Shown in pieces: positions 47,609-56,881 of a DNA stretch of 64,000 nucleotides. The notes below the pieces were generated by a model. It was not told the origin of the DNA and did no database searches. It worked only from the letters and a program-made list of their open reading frames with translations. The position numbers and the translations under genes are program-made. How positions within the stretch are numbered: position 1 is the stretch's first letter; each line of letters opens with the position of its first letter. The stretch comes from Bacteroidota bacterium (GTDB lineage Bacteria; Bacteroidota; Ignavibacteria; Ignavibacteriales; Melioribacteraceae): NCBI GenBank assembly GCA_018818165.1, contig JAHISP010000062.1:48017-112016 (forward strand), written 5' to 3'.

Positions 47609-49693
47609 TTAAAAATTATTTTCTATTATTTCTTCATTTTCAGTAAGCTTATTAATATCAAGTATTAGAGCAACTGTGCCATCACCAAGTATTGTTGCAC
47701 CCGAAATTCCTTCAACATTTTTATAATATTTTCCTAACGATTTAAGAACAGTTTGATGCTGACCAAAAACTTGATCAACCACAAAACCAACTTGATGATT
47801 ATTTATTTTAGCTATTACTACTTGTTCTATTTTTGGTCTATTGGTTTTAATAGAAAATATTTCGCGGAGGCTTATATATGGAATAATTTTTCCCCTGATA
47901 TTTACAATATGTCGCCCATGAGCCTTTTTTATATCTTCTTCTGAAAGCTCAATACATTCTTCTATGGATGAAAGTGGAAGCACATAATGATCTGATTCAA
48001 TTTTAACCAATAATCCATCAATAATTGCAAGTGTTAATGGAAGTTTTAGAGTAATTACAGTGCCTTTTCCCAACTCGCTTGAAACTTGAACAGAGCCGCG
48101 CAATCCTTCAATTGCTCGTCTTACAACATCCATTCCAACACCACGACCTGAAACGCTTGTAACTTTTTTAGCTGTCGAAAATCCAGGAGCAAAGATTAGC
48201 GAATAAAGTTCAGTATCGTTCATTTCAGTCGTTTCCGAAATTATGCCCGATTTAATAGCTTTTTCTCTAATTGCTTCTTTATTTAAACCAGCTCCATCGT
48301 CAATAATTTTAATTAAAACATTTCCACCCGATTGAGAAGCTGATAAATGAACTTTTCCCATTGACGATTTTCCCACTCTAATTCTTTCTTCGGGAGCTTC
48401 AACTCCGTGATCTATCGAGTTTCTAATAATATGAATTAGCGGGTCATTTAATTTTTCAATTACTGTTTTATCAAGTTCGGTTGCCGCACCATCAGTAGAA
48501 AGTTCAACTTCTTTGCCCAATTCGTTTGATAAATCACGAACCAATCGTTTAAATTTGCTAAATGTTGAACCAATTGGAAGCATTCTAATATTTAATGCAC
48601 TATCGCGCAGTGACCAAGTAATGCGTTCAACTTCTTCTGAAATGGAAATCATGTCGTTATTATTGTTGCTAATTGCTACTTGACTTAATGTAGCTTGAAT
48701 TGTAACTAATTCACCAACAAGATTTACCAATTCGTCCAGTTTTTCTGAACTAACTCGAATGCTTGAAACTGAATCTGCTTCACTGTGACCATTTGAAGCT
48801 TGAGCTTGCTTTTTGGGAGCATTTATTTCTGATTGCATTTCTTGTTTTTGCACTGAAAAGTATTCTTTCAGAATTGAACGGAAATCATTTGTGTTATTTT
48901 GAGCATTTTGTGAAATAATATTTTGAAGTTTCGTAAAATCTATTTCAAAATCTTTAGGAATTTCATTTGAAATATTTTCAAATGTTAGTTCACTATTATC
49001 GGCAACAAAAATGAAAACATCTTGCAAATCGTCCAAAGTTTTCGTCGTTTTCAAGAAAATATTCCAATAACAATAACATTCTTCTGGATTTAGCATTATA
49101 AAATCTGGAGTTTTGTCAAAATGTGCGGATAAAACCATACTGCCCATTTCGCGAAGTTCATCAATTAACATAAGCGGATTTGTTCCAGTCAAAAACAAAT
49201 CTTTTCCTGGAATAAATCGGATATGAAAATGATGGTGTTTTTCGCTTGATTTATTATTAGAACTACTTTGTAGCTCAACAGCATCTTTTGTTTGTTTTTT
49301 TTCTGTTTTATTATAGCCAGAAACAATTTCTCTAAAGGACTCAATAATTTTTTTTGTATTCTCTTCGTTTATATTAGTATGAGAGCCAGTATTAACCAAC
49401 ATATTAGAAATCTCATCACGTGCAAGTAAGGTTAAATCAATAATATGTTTTGTTACACCCAGTTTACCATTTCGGATTAGATCATACGCTGTTTCAATAT
49501 CGTGTGTGAACAAAGCAATGTCGTCAAAACCAAACATTGAAGAAGAACCCTTAATAGTGTGCAAAGCACGAAACAATTTAGCTATTAACTCAGAATCTGT
49601 TGGTGCGTCTTCCACCGCCAATAAAGTAATTTCCAACTCAGCTAGCAATTCTTTTGTTTCTTCAATAAACGCTTGTTGTAATGAATCAATCAT
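47609..49693 (-). CDS. cheA: Chemotaxis histidine kinase
   Basis: CheA phosphorylates CheY and CheB under receptor control. The Hpt domain (1-125) has phosphoacceptor His45 (LFRALHTIKGSSSMFG). A middle region (about 155-245) could be the P2 regulator-docking domain. Dimerisation helices begin near 311 (IRVSSEKLDELVNLVGELV). The ATPase domain shows HIIRNSIDHGVE, IIDDGAGL and GRGVGMDVVRRAIEGLRG, followed by a C-terminal CheW-like domain. Length is 694. ATG overlaps the cheY stop as ATGA (49690-49693), so translation is coupled with its main substrate. Confidence 0.96.
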   Translation of the reverse strand: MIDSLQQAFIEETKELLAELEITLLAVEDAPTDSELIAKLFRALHTIKGSSSMFGFDDIALFTHDIETAYDLIRNGKLGVTKHIIDLTLLARDEISNMLVNTGSHTNINEENTKKIIESFREIVSGYNKTEKKQTKDAVELQSSSNNKSSEKHHHFHIRFIPGKDLFLTGTNPLMLIDELREMGSMVLSAHFDKTPDFIMLNPEECYCYWNIFLKTTKTLDDLQDVFIFVADNSELTFENISNEIPKDFEIDFTKLQNIISQNAQNNTNDFRSILKEYFSVQKQEMQSEINAPKKQAQASNGHSEADSVSSIRVSSEKLDELVNLVGELVTIQATLSQVAISNNNNDMISISEEVERITWSLRDSALNIRMLPIGSTFSKFKRLVRDLSNELGKEVELSTDGAATELDKTVIEKLNDPLIHIIRNSIDHGVEAPEERIRVGKSSMGKVHLSASQSGGNVLIKIIDDGAGLNKEAIREKAIKSGIISETTEMNDTELYSLIFAPGFSTAKKVTSVSGRGVGMDVVRRAIEGLRGSVQVSSELGKGTVITLKLPLTLAIIDGLLVKIESDHYVLPLSSIEECIELSEEDIKKAHGRHIVNIRGKIIPYISLREIFSIKTNRPKIEQVVIAKINNHQVGFVVDQVFGQHQTVLKSLGKYYKNVEGISGATILGDGTVALILDINKLTENEEIIENNF

Positions 49694-50055
49694 CCTATCA
49701 CCTTTTTAACAACTGTTACTAATTGTTCTGGCTTAAACGGTTTAACTATCCAGCCTGTAGCTCCTGCACTTTTGCCTTCCATTTTCTTTTCGCTTTGCGA
49801 TTCTGTTGTTAGCATTAGAATTGGGGTGAATCTAATTTTTGGTTTGATTCGTAATTCCTTAATTAATGTAATACCATCCATTCGTGGCATATTTAAGTCG
49901 GTAATTACAAGATTATATGTTGCGCTATCTATTTTTGCAAGTGCATCAACTCCATCGCAAGCTTCAACAACATCATAACCCGCTTCTCTAAGAGTATATG
50001 CTACCATTTGTCTAACACTGGCAGAATCATCAACAGTCATAATTGTTTTAGGCAT
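49690..50055 (-). CDS. cheY: CheY-type response regulator
   Basis: This is a single receiver domain of 121 residues, with Asp9/Asp10, phosphoacceptor Asp53 (LVITDLNMPRMDG), Thr in MLTTES and Lys in IVKPF. It is the CheY form usually adjacent to cheA. I took ATG at 50055: GGAG lies 6 bases upstream and the product begins with the domain; an in-frame ATG at 50076 would add 7 residues. It overlaps the STAS gene by 8 bp and cheA by ATGA. It may act on the flagellar motor, but no motility genes are in the window and a non-flagellar output is possible. Confidence 0.92.
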   Translation of the reverse strand: MPKTIMTVDDSASVRQMVAYTLREAGYDVVEACDGVDALAKIDSATYNLVITDLNMPRMDGITLIKELRIKPKIRFTPILMLTTESQSEKKMEGKSAGATGWIVKPFKPEQLVTVVKKVIG

Positions 50056-50347
50056 TGTCTTCTCCATTTTGTTCACCTACTATTTCCAGAACTTTTGTCG
50101 CATCACAATAACCAATTTGTTTTAGCGCTTTAACAAATTCGTTTTGTTCCTTTATTTCAAATGAAACTTTTTTATTAATTGATTTACATTTTGCAAGAAA
50201 AGAATGTAGTATTTGAACAAAAGTAACATCAATAGGAGTTGGTGATTCTAAAGTGATTTTTAAATCCGCATCCTTTTCTAACTCATCTGTGAACAGTTTA
50301 TATATTTCAGCTGCATAGTTTATTGTTAGTTCATTTTGAATAATCAT
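50048..50347 (-). CDS. STAS-domain protein in che operon
   Basis: The 99-residue protein matches a STAS/anti-sigma-factor-antagonist-like fold: TINYAAEIYKLFTDEL as the opening strand-helix, PIDVTFVQILHSFLAKCKSINKKVSFEI as the core with Asp-Val-Thr in place of the usual DSSG, so the phosphorylatable Ser is replaced by Thr. It overlaps cheY by 8 bp. Short STAS proteins occur at the start of many non-enteric che operons; their role is little known and may be scaffolding or partner switching. Confidence 0.72.
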   Translation of the reverse strand: MIIQNELTINYAAEIYKLFTDELEKDADLKITLESPTPIDVTFVQILHSFLAKCKSINKKVSFEIKEQNEFVKALKQIGYCDATKVLEIVGEQNGEDNA

Positions 50348-50389
50348 ATTATTTTGTCCTCCACAAGTAAAATCATTAGTCAGTCTTTT

Positions 50390-52222
50390 CTAAAACAGTT
50401 CTATATTATCATCTAGACCGTCATTATCAGATTTTGATGTTTCCATCATTATTGATAAATCTGCCGATGTGTTAGTATAATTATTATGTATTTCTCTTTC
50501 ACTCATCATAGTGTATTTGCTAGCATTTTTACGTGTATTGTGTTCACGCTTAGAAGCTATATTATATTGTTTTTCTAAATAATTAGTAATTTGGTCAAAC
50601 CCAGAAATAATTGGATTAAGCATCTGCTCAGCAGCTATATGAATATTTATATTCTGGACTGTTATTTTAAGTTCATCCTTAAATAGTTTTACAATTCCAT
50701 CAAGCGCTTTTGATTCATCCATCGATTTTTCTTCAACCATTTTGATAGAACCAACAAGTTGATTTAATTCTTGAATTGTTGTTTCTAAAAGTCTACTTGT
50801 TGTTTGTTGACGCGATGCAATCAATTCCGATCTTAAAGCACCAGAGAGCTTGTCAATTGTCACCAATACTTCATTTGTCTGCTCAGTTTGTTCCTTTGCT
50901 TCAAACGATAATTTCTGAATAGCTTCAGCCAATACACCAAGTGATGCCCCTTCTTTTCCTAAATGAGCTGCTTTAATTTGTGCATTCAAAGCTACCAATT
51001 CAATTTCTGACCCTACTTCTTCTATCATTCCAATCTGGCGAGCTAAATCATTTACTATTGTAACAATTTCTTCAATTGATTTATCCAGATTTTTCTCAAT
51101 TATTATGTTTTCTTCAAGACCTTTTTTTATGAAGCACAAATTCTCTTTTATCATCTCTTGGTGTAAATTTCCACTTGTGGAATCTGTACTTATAATCTTG
51201 CGGGATTCTTCAAAAAGTTCATCAACCCCTGCTTCCACCTCATGCAAACTTCCAATTATTGAAAGAACTGATTTTGTAAAATTTGCTAAAGTGCCGCTTA
51301 ACTGTCTGGATTGTAATTCAAGATTATCATGGATATAAGAAAAATCTTCAACATCGTTTTCTGCAATTCCAGTTGCTTTTGCTTTCATCTCTTCCAAAGC
51401 TTCATCAACGTGCTGCAATTGCTGCCTTGCAATATCATGAAACTGAATATCCTGCACAATATTGCCCAAATATATTGTCAATTTTGCACCAACAACTTTT
51501 ATTTCGCCAATTGCTGTAGCACAAACAAGATTTTTATGTTTAAACGTTTCAAGAGAATGAACGGTTGATTCGTCAAATCGTTTATTTTGTTTATCCTGCT
51601 CAACAGCTAAGTTTACCAATTCACCTAATGATTTTGCTAGGTGAAGCAATAAACCATTTGTTTTATCCTTAATAACCTTTTTTCTCTCACCAATTTGTGT
51701 GCTCATTTTATCAACCGTTTCTGCTAATAAAAAGAATCCGCCATCAGAAATATTTAATCTTGCACTTTCAATTTTGGCTGCAATACCAAGCATACGAAGA
51801 GTTTTTACTATTTTATCAAATCCACTAAGACTATCTTCTATATATGATAATTTATTGTGAATATTTTGAAGATCTTGTTTGTCTTTTTCAATAGTTTCTG
51901 AGGCTTCTTCAAAATGCTTTCCAATTGTATTAAACAATCCGCTAAGTTTATCCATTCCAGCAGTAACTATATCGGTACCAATTGCTTCAATAATTTTTTT
52001 TGCGTGATTATTTACTCTATTGCTAAAATTTTGATATTCTCTTAGTTTGCCGCCTATGTTTAGAAAATCATCTTCCGATATTGTAAGGAATTGCTCAACT
52101 TGATTTTGCAAATTGCTCAATTCTATTTCAATTTCCCTGCGATAAACAGTTTCTTGATTTACGCTAAGTTTTTCACTTTGTGATATGGTGCTAGTATTAT
52201 AAACCGTCAATTTAATACCCAC
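50390..52222 (-). CDS. Soluble, internally duplicated chemoreceptor-like protein
   Basis: The 610-residue protein has no transmembrane segment and is mostly helical. Two regions resemble the receptor signalling tip: LGIAAKIESARLNISDGG (145-162) and IELVALNAQIKAAHLGKE near 405-425. After each comes a similar segment: VQDIQFHDIARQQLQHV (256-272) and VQNINIHIAAEQML near 540. The first contains D-I-A-R-Q (Asp263, Gln267), the D-x3-Q spacing of the CheZ phosphatase helix (D-L-T-G-Q); in the second the Asp is replaced by Ile. It is the first gene of the che operon. It may be a cytoplasmic receptor, a CheY phosphatase or a scaffold; which one is open. Confidence 0.72.
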   Translation of the reverse strand: MGIKLTVYNTSTISQSEKLSVNQETVYRREIEIELSNLQNQVEQFLTISEDDFLNIGGKLREYQNFSNRVNNHAKKIIEAIGTDIVTAGMDKLSGLFNTIGKHFEEASETIEKDKQDLQNIHNKLSYIEDSLSGFDKIVKTLRMLGIAAKIESARLNISDGGFFLLAETVDKMSTQIGERKKVIKDKTNGLLLHLAKSLGELVNLAVEQDKQNKRFDESTVHSLETFKHKNLVCATAIGEIKVVGAKLTIYLGNIVQDIQFHDIARQQLQHVDEALEEMKAKATGIAENDVEDFSYIHDNLELQSRQLSGTLANFTKSVLSIIGSLHEVEAGVDELFEESRKIISTDSTSGNLHQEMIKENLCFIKKGLEENIIIEKNLDKSIEEIVTIVNDLARQIGMIEEVGSEIELVALNAQIKAAHLGKEGASLGVLAEAIQKLSFEAKEQTEQTNEVLVTIDKLSGALRSELIASRQQTTSRLLETTIQELNQLVGSIKMVEEKSMDESKALDGIVKLFKDELKITVQNINIHIAAEQMLNPIISGFDQITNYLEKQYNIASKREHNTRKNASKYTMMSEREIHNNYTNTSADLSIMMETSKSDNDGLDDNIELF

Positions 52223-52812
52223 TTTTTCTGTTTTGGATCAAATACATTTGAACACTCCTTACTAAATAAACTAACTTTAATTAACACGTTTTCTAATTAT
52301 TCAAATTTCAAGTTTTTTCTACGTAATTATCGCTACCCAAAAAGACTTTGTTAGTAAATTTGTTCTAAACGGTATTTTTTTGTAATTGAACGGTAATTAC
52401 ATTTAATTAAATAACATATTGGGTTGCGAAAACGAATAGGAAGTGTAAAAAATCAGTTTTACTTTGTTACGAATTTTGAAAACATAATATATTATTGATA
52501 ATCATGCATAATTTGAGCATTATATTTATGCTAATTTAATACATTAATCTGGGCTAAAAGGTTGGAATAGAAGCTACAAAATGAACAAATAAGATTTTAC
52601 TATTTTCTTGAAATTATAAAATGCAAAAATTACAAAATAGATTAATAAGCTCTTGATGAAAACGTAGCTATACAATTGACATAAAATTTACCGCTTAATA
52701 ACGTGATTTTACCGTTTGGGACAAACCATTCTAAAAAAAGAAAAATTTTTACGATAGTTACATGAAAATGTTATAATATTATTTACTTGTTGTAAAATGA
52801 AGAGATTAAAAG
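52223..52812. other. Divergent intergenic region, 590 bp
   Basis: It lies between the start of the che operon (minus) and the receiver-kinase gene (plus) and should hold both promoters. The sequence is very AT-rich. I see one short inverted repeat, TGTAATT-GAACGG-TAATTACA near 52381-52401, and TTATAATATT about 40 bp before the kinase start as a possible promoter element. No coding potential was recognised. Confidence 0.4.
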
Positions 52813-53880
52813 ATGTATAAAATATTAGTAATTGAAGACGATAGCAAACTTAGAAAAAATATTTGTGAATTGTTGGAAAACGAAGACTACAAAGTTGAAC
52901 ATGCTGAAAATGGTCTAATTGGCGTAGAAATGGCAAGAACCACATATCCCGATTTAATTATTAGCGACATAATGATGCCAAAAATGAATGGTTTTGAAGT
53001 TTTAAAAGAATTGTTAAAAGATGAAGAAACTGCGTCAATACCATTAATATTTTTAACAGCAAAAGCAGAAGTGGAAAGTTTTAGAGAAGGAATGAATTTA
53101 GGAGCTGACGATTATTTATTCAAACCGTTTCGAATTACTGATTTACTTACTGCTATTGAAACTAGATTAAAAAAGAAAGAACTAGCAACTCTTAAGATAA
53201 GAGAAATGCAAGAGCAAATTTCAAGAAAAATACCTCATGAATTGCGCACACCATTGGTACCAATTTTGGGGCTTTCCGAACTGATTGATGAGGAAATGGA
53301 TATTACTGAAATTAAAGAAATGGCAAAAATAATTAGAGCAAATGGAAAAAGATTACATCAAAAAGTTGAAAAATTTATACTCTATAACGACCTTATTATT
53401 GAAGAAAAAAAGACCAAAAACAAAGCTGGCAGTTTAAGTAATACACTAATATGTGAAGAGATAATTTATCAATGCTTATCTGAAATTGAAAATAAACTTA
53501 AACCTACCGACCGAGTAAGATTAAAAGTTGAACCAGCTTCTATTATACTTCCCGAATACTTTTTTACCACAATTATAAAAGAACTAATTGAAAATGGATT
53601 AAAATATTCTGAAGAAAATACTTTTGTAACAGTTGAAGGAATAAAAGAGAACAATAATTATAAACTGACTATTTCTGACTTAGGTAGAGGTATGACTGAA
53701 AGAGAAATTAACTTAATTAATGCATTTGAAAAATTTGGCAAACAGCAATTTACAGAGGCAGGTTTTGGCTTAGGATTAACTATTGTAAAAAAAATATTAG
53801 ACTCACACAACTGTAAATTTTTAATTAATAGTGAAACAAACAAATTCACACGTTGCGATGTGCTAATTCCACTTTATTAA
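52813..53880 (+). CDS. Receiver-histidine kinase hybrid protein
   Basis: The 355-residue protein starts with a receiver (1-120): Glu8/Asp9/Asp10, phosphoacceptor Asp52 (LIISDIMMPKMNG), FLTAK and LFKPF. Next comes a histidine-kinase half: HisKA-type box KIPHELRTPLVP (His142), N-box KELIENGLKYSEENT, DLGRGM and GFGLGLTIVKKIL. The order REC then HK, without sensor or membrane parts, suggests that phosphorylation of the receiver controls the kinase, or that the kinase phosphorylates a separate partner. It is divergent from the che operon and its receiver closely resembles the one at 34368 (LVIEDD, RxGMxLGADDYLFKPF). Confidence 0.88.
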   Translation: MYKILVIEDDSKLRKNICELLENEDYKVEHAENGLIGVEMARTTYPDLIISDIMMPKMNGFEVLKELLKDEETASIPLIFLTAKAEVESFREGMNLGADDYLFKPFRITDLLTAIETRLKKKELATLKIREMQEQISRKIPHELRTPLVPILGLSELIDEEMDITEIKEMAKIIRANGKRLHQKVEKFILYNDLIIEEKKTKNKAGSLSNTLICEEIIYQCLSEIENKLKPTDRVRLKVEPASIILPEYFFTTIIKELIENGLKYSEENTFVTVEGIKENNNYKLTISDLGRGMTEREINLINAFEKFGKQQFTEAGFGLGLTIVKKILDSHNCKFLINSETNKFTRCDVLIPLY

Positions 53881-53894
53881 AAAAAAGGACTATT

Positions 53895-54233
53895 TTGGAA
53901 AACTACAAAACAATAGCTGCTTTTTTTGAGAAAATACTAATGATGATTAATCTAATTGAAAATCAAACTAAGCAATTAGAAGAAAAAATTTCGGCAATTA
54001 GGAAAATGACCGAAACTAAAAATTGTTATGATGATTCATTGAAAATTTTACTTTGCCTAAAGGACAAAAACGAACAACTAAAACATGAAATATCCTCGCT
54101 TGCTTTTCAAATAACCGCTAGAGATGAAAACATTATTGAAATATTAGATAGTGTATTTTTAGATCATGAAAAAGTAAACTCTTTAACAGCAACACTATTG
54201 GCAGAAGAAATTTTACCTAAATTTAATAACTGA
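53895..54233 (+). CDS. Small coiled-coil protein of unknown function
   Basis: I do not recognise a family. The product of 112 residues is helical and probably coiled coil (IENQTKQLEEKISAIRKMTE, LLCLKDKNEQLKHEISSLAF). The proposed start is TTG at 53895, preceded by AAAGGAC with good spacing; it lies 15 bp after the kinase stop. An ATG at 53940 is an alternative. The tight spacing suggests coexpression with the receiver-kinase and possibly a partner role. No signal peptide or membrane segment is seen. Confidence 0.6.
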   Translation: MENYKTIAAFFEKILMMINLIENQTKQLEEKISAIRKMTETKNCYDDSLKILLCLKDKNEQLKHEISSLAFQITARDENIIEILDSVFLDHEKVNSLTATLLAEEILPKFNN

Positions 54234-54372
54234 TTAAAATAAACGAAAGAATAGAACCTCATATACAATAAGACAACAATATGATTATTGTAAATGTGGT
54301 TTAGGTAAATATGATAGTGCAAAATATTTTACAGAAACTCATATTTATTCAAGAACATTAGTTGGTTGTAAT

Positions 54373-55137
54373 CTAGTCTTTATATTCTCCAAATTTATAT
54401 ACATAAAGTTTATTTCGTGAATCATTTACCAAATAAACTAAATTCTGTTTGAAATCAATTGCTAATCCTTCCATTTTATCAAAAAGAAGTTCATGTTTTT
54501 CAGTAATTCCCAAATTTTCATCAAAGCAGAAAATCAATTTACTTTCGTCACTAATTCCCCAAATTCTGTTCTTAGTGTTATCGCAACAAATTCCTGAAAT
54601 ATCTTTTATGCCCTTTATATCAAAAGTGGAAACAATCGAAAAATTGGAATCCAGTTTTAATAATTTTACAGGCTGTTTTTCATTTGCAATATAAAAATTG
54701 GAGTTGCATAAACTTATTCCTTCAAAACCTTTATTCCTTTTGCCTTTAAAATTAATCTTTCTTCTCGAAAGCTTTTTGCCAGTTATTGATAATTCAATAA
54801 TCTCATGTTTTCGTTCCTCTGCAACCCAAAGCACATTTTTTATTGAATCATATTCAATTCCCTCAAAATCATCACCAAAATAATTTAATTTATTAATGAT
54901 ATTCCCCTTTAAATCCATTTGATAAACGCAATTGTCAGGGGTATCGCTAACTGTCCACAAAGATTCTGAATTTTTGCCCAAACTTAATCCAGATGGTTCT
55001 GGAACTTGAATATTATATTCAGCAATTAAGATAAGTTCTTTAGTTGGTTTAATAACTTGTGCATTTTTGCCGCTTGGTAGCAAAAAGAGAACCCAAACAA
55101 AAGTTAGGTGGATATATATTTTATTTGTAAAAATCAT
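54373..55137 (-). CDS. SdiA-regulated-domain (YjiK-like) beta-propeller protein, exported
   Basis: The 254-residue protein begins MIFTNKIYIHLTFVWVLFLLPSGKNAQ, a likely signal peptide. The rest is a beta-propeller in the style of the SdiA-regulated family: EPSGLSLGKNSESLWTVSDT, DFEGIEYDSIKNVLWVAEE, GFEGISLCNSNFYIANE, DISGICCDNTKNRIWGISDE and KMEGLAIDFKQNLVYLVND, five blades of a repeated E/SG-x-WxxxD pattern. Members of this family are periplasmic or surface proteins with uncertain function, possibly calcium-dependent binding or esterase-like. It has no T9SS domain. It is monocistronic. Confidence 0.78.
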   Translation of the reverse strand: MIFTNKIYIHLTFVWVLFLLPSGKNAQVIKPTKELILIAEYNIQVPEPSGLSLGKNSESLWTVSDTPDNCVYQMDLKGNIINKLNYFGDDFEGIEYDSIKNVLWVAEERKHEIIELSITGKKLSRRKINFKGKRNKGFEGISLCNSNFYIANEKQPVKLLKLDSNFSIVSTFDIKGIKDISGICCDNTKNRIWGISDESKLIFCFDENLGITEKHELLFDKMEGLAIDFKQNLVYLVNDSRNKLYVYKFGEYKD

Positions 55138-55752
55138 TTTCTTGACCTTAAGAAGATGCTTAAAACATTTTACCTTTTAGTATAACTAAATATATAATTT
55201 ATTTTAAGTATAATTACCTTAGTGATTTTTTACTAATACATTATAAATGTAAATTATCATTAAATGTCTATGAGTGGTCGTTGGTTTTTTATGGCGAAGT
55301 TCTATGAAAGACAGAAAATGTTCTAAACTATTATTTATGGAAATATTTGGCAAATTCTCATAATAACAGATTGTAGATTTTTACCGAGCATGGCATTATA
55401 AACAAAGATTGCGGAAATTTTTTATTATAATGCTGTTATTATTAGAACTCAGCTATTTTTAGTTGCCGAGAAACCTAAATTAAATCAGAACGTGCCAATA
55501 AAAATGAAGTAAAAAATTTAGATTACACTTTTTTACAAATTTTTCGATAACTATAGAATGAGCATAAGTGATTTAAAATATAAAAAAGTTACCTTACTTT
55601 TCGTTAATTTTACCATATCTTGATAATTTCTATTGTAATAATTACTGTGCTCACAGTTCTCTGTTGGTTTTTACTCAAAACAAAGAACAATATAAATGGT
55701 GTAGTTTTTGATATATTTAACTTTTTAACAATTAAAACTATTAAAAATACTT
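55138..55752. other. Intergenic region upstream of pseudopilin cassettes, 615 bp
   Basis: This AT-rich stretch should include the promoters of the propeller protein gene (minus) and the first pilin-like cassette (plus). No convincing gene, repeat or hairpin was found. A TTG-initiated open frame at 55620 overlaps the first pilin gene and looks fortuitous. Confidence 0.4.
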
Positions 55753-56268
55753 ATGGGAACAGGACAAATGTTATTAACTCTTTCTGCACTAGTGCTTCTT
55801 TCACTAGTTGTTTTAAGAGTTCTAAATGGTTTTCTTAACACCAACAGCATTTTAATGGAAACTAAATTTGGTGTACTTGGTGTTTCACTTGCTACTTCTA
55901 TATTGGAAGAAGCTATGGGAAAAGCGTTTGATGAAACCACCGCAAATAGCGGTGTAGCTTATGCTACAACAGATTTGTCATCAATTGGATCAGATGGAGA
56001 AATATATCCTAATTTTGATGATTTTGACGATTTCAACAATTTAAATTTTAGCACTTATGATACAACTATTGAAAGTAATCGTTTTGCAAAAATGTACTCT
56101 GCTGAATATTTAGTTAATTGTACGGTAGGATATATCAATCCCGCTTCACCTAACCAGTTTTCAGCATCAAAAACTTGGCATAAAAAAATTACAGTACAAA
56201 TAACAACTCCATCAAGTAAAGACACTATTTCAATGTCAACAGTTTATAGCTATTTTTATTATAGGTAA
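55753..56268 (+). CDS. Pseudopilin-like protein A, cassette 1
   Basis: The 171-residue protein has an N-terminal hydrophobic helix beginning MGTGQMLLTLSALVLLSLVVLRVL, preceded by only a few residues with a Gly, the layout of a very short type IV prepilin leader. The canonical Glu at position 5 of the mature pilin is not present. The rest is a small domain with an acidic segment FDDFDDFNN and KTWHKKITVQITTPS toward the C-terminus. It is the first of three adjacent genes; the stop is 4 bp before the next start. Similar in position to PilV/MshD-like minor pilins. The paralogue is at 58468. Confidence 0.62.
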   Translation: MGTGQMLLTLSALVLLSLVVLRVLNGFLNTNSILMETKFGVLGVSLATSILEEAMGKAFDETTANSGVAYATTDLSSIGSDGEIYPNFDDFDDFNNLNFSTYDTTIESNRFAKMYSAEYLVNCTVGYINPASPNQFSASKTWHKKITVQITTPSSKDTISMSTVYSYFYYR

Positions 56269-56272
56269 ATAA

Positions 56273-56872
56273 ATGGGTTTTAGCACATTAATTGACATAT
56301 TAGGTTCTATCATGATTGGTGGAATTCTTCTTATGATTTTACTAAGATTAAATGATTCTGCTGTTCAAAATTCATTTCAATATAATTGTGAAGCTATTAC
56401 ACAAAGAAACCTTGTTGAAATAGTACAACTTCTTGAACATGATTTTAGAAAAATTGGTTTTTGTAAAGATTGGAATAATTTCCCTGACCCAACAAAGGCA
56501 ATTATTGCTGCAGATAGCACAACTATTACTTTTCTTTGTGATGTGGATAGTGACAAGGATATGGATACTTTAAGATATATTCTCGGTTCTTCAGATGAAC
56601 TATTGCAAACACCTAACCCAAATGACAAAATGCTTTATAGACAAGTTAATAACGAACCTCTTGGTGGTGCTAATTTGGGAGTTACTCAGTTTAAGTTAAC
56701 TTATTTTGATTCTTTTGGAGTTGAAATTCCTTTCCCAATTTTAACTCCATCAGAAATTTATACTATGCAAATTGATCTTGTTGTTGAAGATGTTGTTGCA
56801 TACAATCAAGAATACAATAGAGTTTTTTGGAGACAGATTAGATTGGCTGCAAGAAATTTAGGAAATAGATAG
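56273..56872 (+). CDS. Pseudopilin-like protein B (PilW-like), cassette 1
   Basis: The 199-residue protein starts MGFSTLIDILGSIMIGGILL, a pilin-like leader (Gly-Phe, hydrophobic helix, with Asp near the position of the usual Glu5). ITQRNLVEIVQLLEHDFRKIGFC and ending RVFWRQIRLAARNLGNR match PilW/GspJ-type minor pseudopilins. It starts 4 bp after gene A and ends 9 bp before gene C. It probably forms the tip complex of a pilus-like or secretion filament with A and C; no pilus motor or secretin genes are in the window. The paralogue is at 58959. Confidence 0.65.
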   Translation: MGFSTLIDILGSIMIGGILLMILLRLNDSAVQNSFQYNCEAITQRNLVEIVQLLEHDFRKIGFCKDWNNFPDPTKAIIAADSTTITFLCDVDSDKDMDTLRYILGSSDELLQTPNPNDKMLYRQVNNEPLGGANLGVTQFKLTYFDSFGVEIPFPILTPSEIYTMQIDLVVEDVVAYNQEYNRVFWRQIRLAARNLGNR

Positions 56873-56881
56873 GAGTTTACC

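Noticed and set aside
55620..55838. Small membrane-protein-like frame before the first pilin gene
   Set aside because: TTG start without a ribosome site, overlap with the pilin gene, and low-complexity residues after the first 20 positions.
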